Part shown: piece after piece, positions 63,101 through 64,000 of the stretch
How the letters are laid out: each line of letters opens with the position of its first letter
How positions within the stretch are numbered: the first letter of the stretch is position 1
Source of the DNA: Cellulomonas sp. KRMCY2
GTDB taxonomy: Bacteria > Actinomycetota > Actinomycetes > Actinomycetales > Cellulomonadaceae
Direction: 5' to 3'
Length of the DNA stretch: 64,000 nt
Assembly: GCF_000526515.1 (NCBI RefSeq)
Contig: NZ_JAGF01000001.1
Coordinates: forward strand, 1,116,001 to 1,180,000
Program-made: the position numbers and the translations under genes
Notes under the pieces: model-generated
What the model saw: only the letters and a program-made list of their open reading frames with translations
Told to the model about the DNA's origin: nothing
Database searches by the model: none

Positions 63101-63206
63101 CGACCTCGACGGCGGGACCGTTCGGGTCGAGCTGTGGAACGTGATCGGCGCCGGCACCACCGACGTCGACCTGACCGGATCGGTGCTGCTGCTGCCCTAC
63201 CGGTGA
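60195..63206 (+). CDS. Secreted GH81 endo-beta-1,3-glucanase with C-terminal CBM
   Basis: Exported laminarinase-type enzyme of about 1,003 residues, attacking beta-1,3-glucan of fungal or algal walls. The N-terminus is a long basic stretch with seven consecutive Arg before a hydrophobic core and AQA cleavage site. The GH81 domain covers about residues 60-740 (GPVPTNDWWSSL, LNDHHFHYGYFITAAA, DWASGHGAFAAGNNQESSSEGMNF with the catalytic Glu pair, then HSTVGMIWGDGGAYATWF). A Thr/Pro linker (PTPTPTSTPT) leads to a C-terminal about 145-residue module resembling beta-glucan-binding CBM56. ATG 60195 has GGAGG upstream; GTG 60165 is an alternative. Confidence 0.9.
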   Translation: MRTHLFDPVRSALSRLRRPSAPDRRPAAPDPAAPVGPARSLRRRRRRRAVAVLAAGALTAAGLAGSAAQAENRQVGAGSYTTDVVGPAPEGCAALATDPRAFLTDDAPLGPVPTNDWWSSLVLKKWNCATSEPLHAHPVSYLPSADGLGLGYTREPTMSGTPGGVGEFHHAYARDLLVGVDGLDAPVVEVADWSDWTVTPSWSDGTRTLEATIGHGLPFSWYRMTGGDAVLTGAADLSVWLDDGARIGFTSGGADYVAFAPAGAAWTTSGTTLRSDLAGAGYLSVAVLPTTPQDDDADRRDLADAYTPYAHNEVTGTRADYVYDQSAGVVRTTYSVQTEARGGSGGAGGTVVSLYPHQSQHLGDVEGDIGTSDRSFASPRGAMTTLVGATSFTTVTPFTGVLPEIPAVATGVGAAEARLDALLDEVAQDPMGPPGSDTYWTGKALGRAARIAEIADQVGRDDVRDTALTQIRSTLTDWLTADPGETGQLFAYNEAWGTLVGFPASYGSDKELNDHHFHYGYFITAAATLARFDPAWAQSYGGMVDLLIRDANGYDRDETRFPYLRDFDIYAGHDWASGHGAFAAGNNQESSSEGMNFAAALVLWGEATGDRDVRDAGAYLYATQAAAIQAYWFDGSGAIPDGFGHSTVGMIWGDGGAYATWFSAEPEMIQGINTLPITGGHLYLGIRPDDVRANYAELVTANHGNPTVWQDIAWSYLALGDGPAALAALDAQPGYPVEEGESRAHTYHWVANLAALGTLDTTVTADHPLAAVLTRDGGRTYVAANVTAEPLTVTYSDGTTLSVAPGQTATTGAHTWSGGSGTGGPGEPTPTPTSTPTPTPTPDPTTPPTDAASPLYLSADGLSSAPGSGVATLRPTSGPDAVGDPATGRSFEVADLDGAFTGGKTGVAIGLDAGTSVGNATRLRVSYDLTGDGTWDRVETYRYFPTDPVVGWEAYRETQGLTSADGLLADLDGGTVRVELWNVIGAGTTDVDLTGSVLLLPYR

Positions 63207-63218
63207 CATCGCGCGGCC

Positions 63219-63253
63219 CCGCCGGCCGGTGAGGAGGAGTCACCGGCCGGCGG
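63219..63253. terminator. Convergent terminator hairpin
   Basis: CCGCCGGCCGGTGA (63219-63232) pairs perfectly with TCACCGGCCGGCGG (63240-63253), between the GH81 gene and the epimerase gene. Confidence 0.8.
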
Positions 63254-63295
63254 ACCGTGCCTGCCCACGCACCCGCGCCGAGAGGCAGGGGCAGG

Positions 63296-64000
63296 TCAGG
63301 CGTTCTCGAGCACCTCGACGTCGAGGTGGAACTCGCCGCTGCGGGACTCCCCCGGGCTGAGCACGAAGACGCCGTGCCCGTCCACCCCTGCCGCCATCAG
63401 GTTGAAGCCGTCGTTCGCATGGGTCACGGGCTCGACGGCGAAGTACCGCTTGCGCCGCGGCACGTAGAAGACCGTGTGCGAGAACACGTCGTCGGCCCGG
63501 AGCGAGACCGCGACGCCCGACGCCGGCCACGTCAGCCGCACCGGCCGATCACCAAGCCGCCCGGTCAGGCAGACGTCGACGAACGGGCGGTCGAGCGGTC
63601 GCAGCCGGCGGTAGTCCGCGTGCGCGGGGAGCGGTCCCGGTGCCCCGACGGCCATCGCACGTTCGAGCGGGTAGCTCAGCTCGCACGGGACCTCGACCTG
63701 CACCTCGGAGACCTCGGGGTCGCGCACACCGCGCTGGAAGTACGGGTGGTGACCGAACCCGGCCGGGAACGCCTCGGTCGAGCTGTTGGCGAGCTCGGTG
63801 CGCACCGTGAAGCGCGCACCGTCCAGTGCGTAGGTGACCCGCGCGCTGAAGCCCCACGGGAAGTTGGCGCCGACCACGTCGGCCGAGCAGAAGACCAGGG
63901 TCACCGCGGTGTCGGACTGCTCGACGACCTGCCACGGGAACTCGTGCGCCGCGCCGTGCATCGCGGTGCCGTCCCCGGCGTTGCGGCGCAGCTGCCAGGT
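63296..64000 (-). CDS. Aldose 1-epimerase family protein (partial, 5' end outside window)
   Basis: The frame is open to the right edge and the sequence there (WQLRRNAGDGTAMHGAAHEFPWQV) is mid-protein for galactose mutarotases, so the internal ATG 63961 is not the start. Catalytic-type residues are visible: His in MHGAAHE, His in FGHHPYFQ and the Glu in LSPGESRSG, with DVCLTG for substrate contact. 235 codons are present of roughly 290-310 expected. It catalyses alpha/beta interconversion of free aldoses. The stop is 43 bases from the shared convergent hairpin. Confidence 0.88.
   Translation of the reverse strand, partial: TWQLRRNAGDGTAMHGAAHEFPWQVVEQSDTAVTLVFCSADVVGANFPWGFSARVTYALDGARFTVRTELANSSTEAFPAGFGHHPYFQRGVRDPEVSEVQVEVPCELSYPLERAMAVGAPGPLPAHADYRRLRPLDRPFVDVCLTGRLGDRPVRLTWPASGVAVSLRADDVFSHTVFYVPRRKRYFAVEPVTHANDGFNLMAAGVDGHGVFVLSPGESRSGEFHLDVEVLENA

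Overview
The window is very GC-rich DNA with strong third-position G/C bias, many GTG starts and tight ATGA/GTGA gene overlaps. It carries a complete conservon (histidine kinase, Roadblock, DUF742, GTPase), a DUF5926 protein, a bacterial proteasome activator (Bpa) and secreted or intracellular glycan enzymes. This points to an actinobacterium, most likely Micrococcales and plausibly Cellulomonas-like. That placement is an inference from gene content, not a measured phylogeny.

Layout. 1-6.5 kb: a DesK/NarL-type two-component pair, a helix-turn-helix/PIN toxin-antitoxin module on the minus strand, a voltage-sensor-like K+ channel with a SHOCT tail, and a PadR-DUF1048-ABC-2 exporter operon. 6.5-9.3 kb: a small accessory island bounded by an 89-bp imperfect duplication of the 3' half of tRNA-Arg(ACG) plus its terminator. 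It holds a ferritin, a broken Fic gene, the tail of an IS5-type transposase and an RHH/Doc toxin-antitoxin pair, with no surviving integrase. 9.3-13 kb: tRNA-Arg, tRNA-Ser(GCT), a ThrE-type amino-acid exporter, an MFS transporter, tRNA-Ser(TGA) and a lone PIN protein. 13-19 kb: the conservon cvnABCD, whose kinase has an approximately 850-residue Ala/Pro-rich tail. 19-23 kb: a quinone-oxidoreductase-like enzyme, an AGE-family sugar epimerase, Bpa and an EamA transporter. 23-27.8 kb: a LacI-controlled alpha-glucoside-type ABC importer.

27.9-38.2 kb is mostly housekeeping: a Cof-type HAD phosphatase, serS, a diacylglycerol-kinase-family protein, pheA, an 800-residue membrane protein with an alkaline-phosphatase-like ectodomain, a GT2 glycosyltransferase, DUF5926 and phosphoglucomutase. 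38.2-48 kb is a cyclic-di-GMP region: one MASE1-PAS-GGDEF-EAL protein that looks fully competent, and two paralogous PAS-PAS-GGDEF-EAL proteins whose EAL domains lack a key glutamate. The paralogues flank a ferritin-like/VIT1 iron or manganese transporter. 48.1-49.2 kb: metF under a SAM riboswitch whose closing helix abuts the Shine-Dalgarno sequence.

49.3-57.4 kb is one minus-strand operon: ROK repressor, two sugar permeases, binding lipoprotein, GH15 and GH31. It looks like an import-then-hydrolyse pathway for an alpha-glucan oligosaccharide, possibly of the cyclic nigerosyl/isomaltose type. 57.6-64 kb: an FKBP lipoprotein, an RDD membrane protein, a secreted GH81 beta-1,3-glucanase with a C-terminal carbohydrate-binding module, and the 3' part of an aldose 1-epimerase running off the window.

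The most notable items are the tRNA-bounded island, the SAM riboswitch on metF, the GH15/GH31 operon, the duplicated EAL-degenerate signalling proteins around the VIT1 gene, and the operator-like CAGGTG cluster plus intergenic hairpin in the HTH/PIN module.
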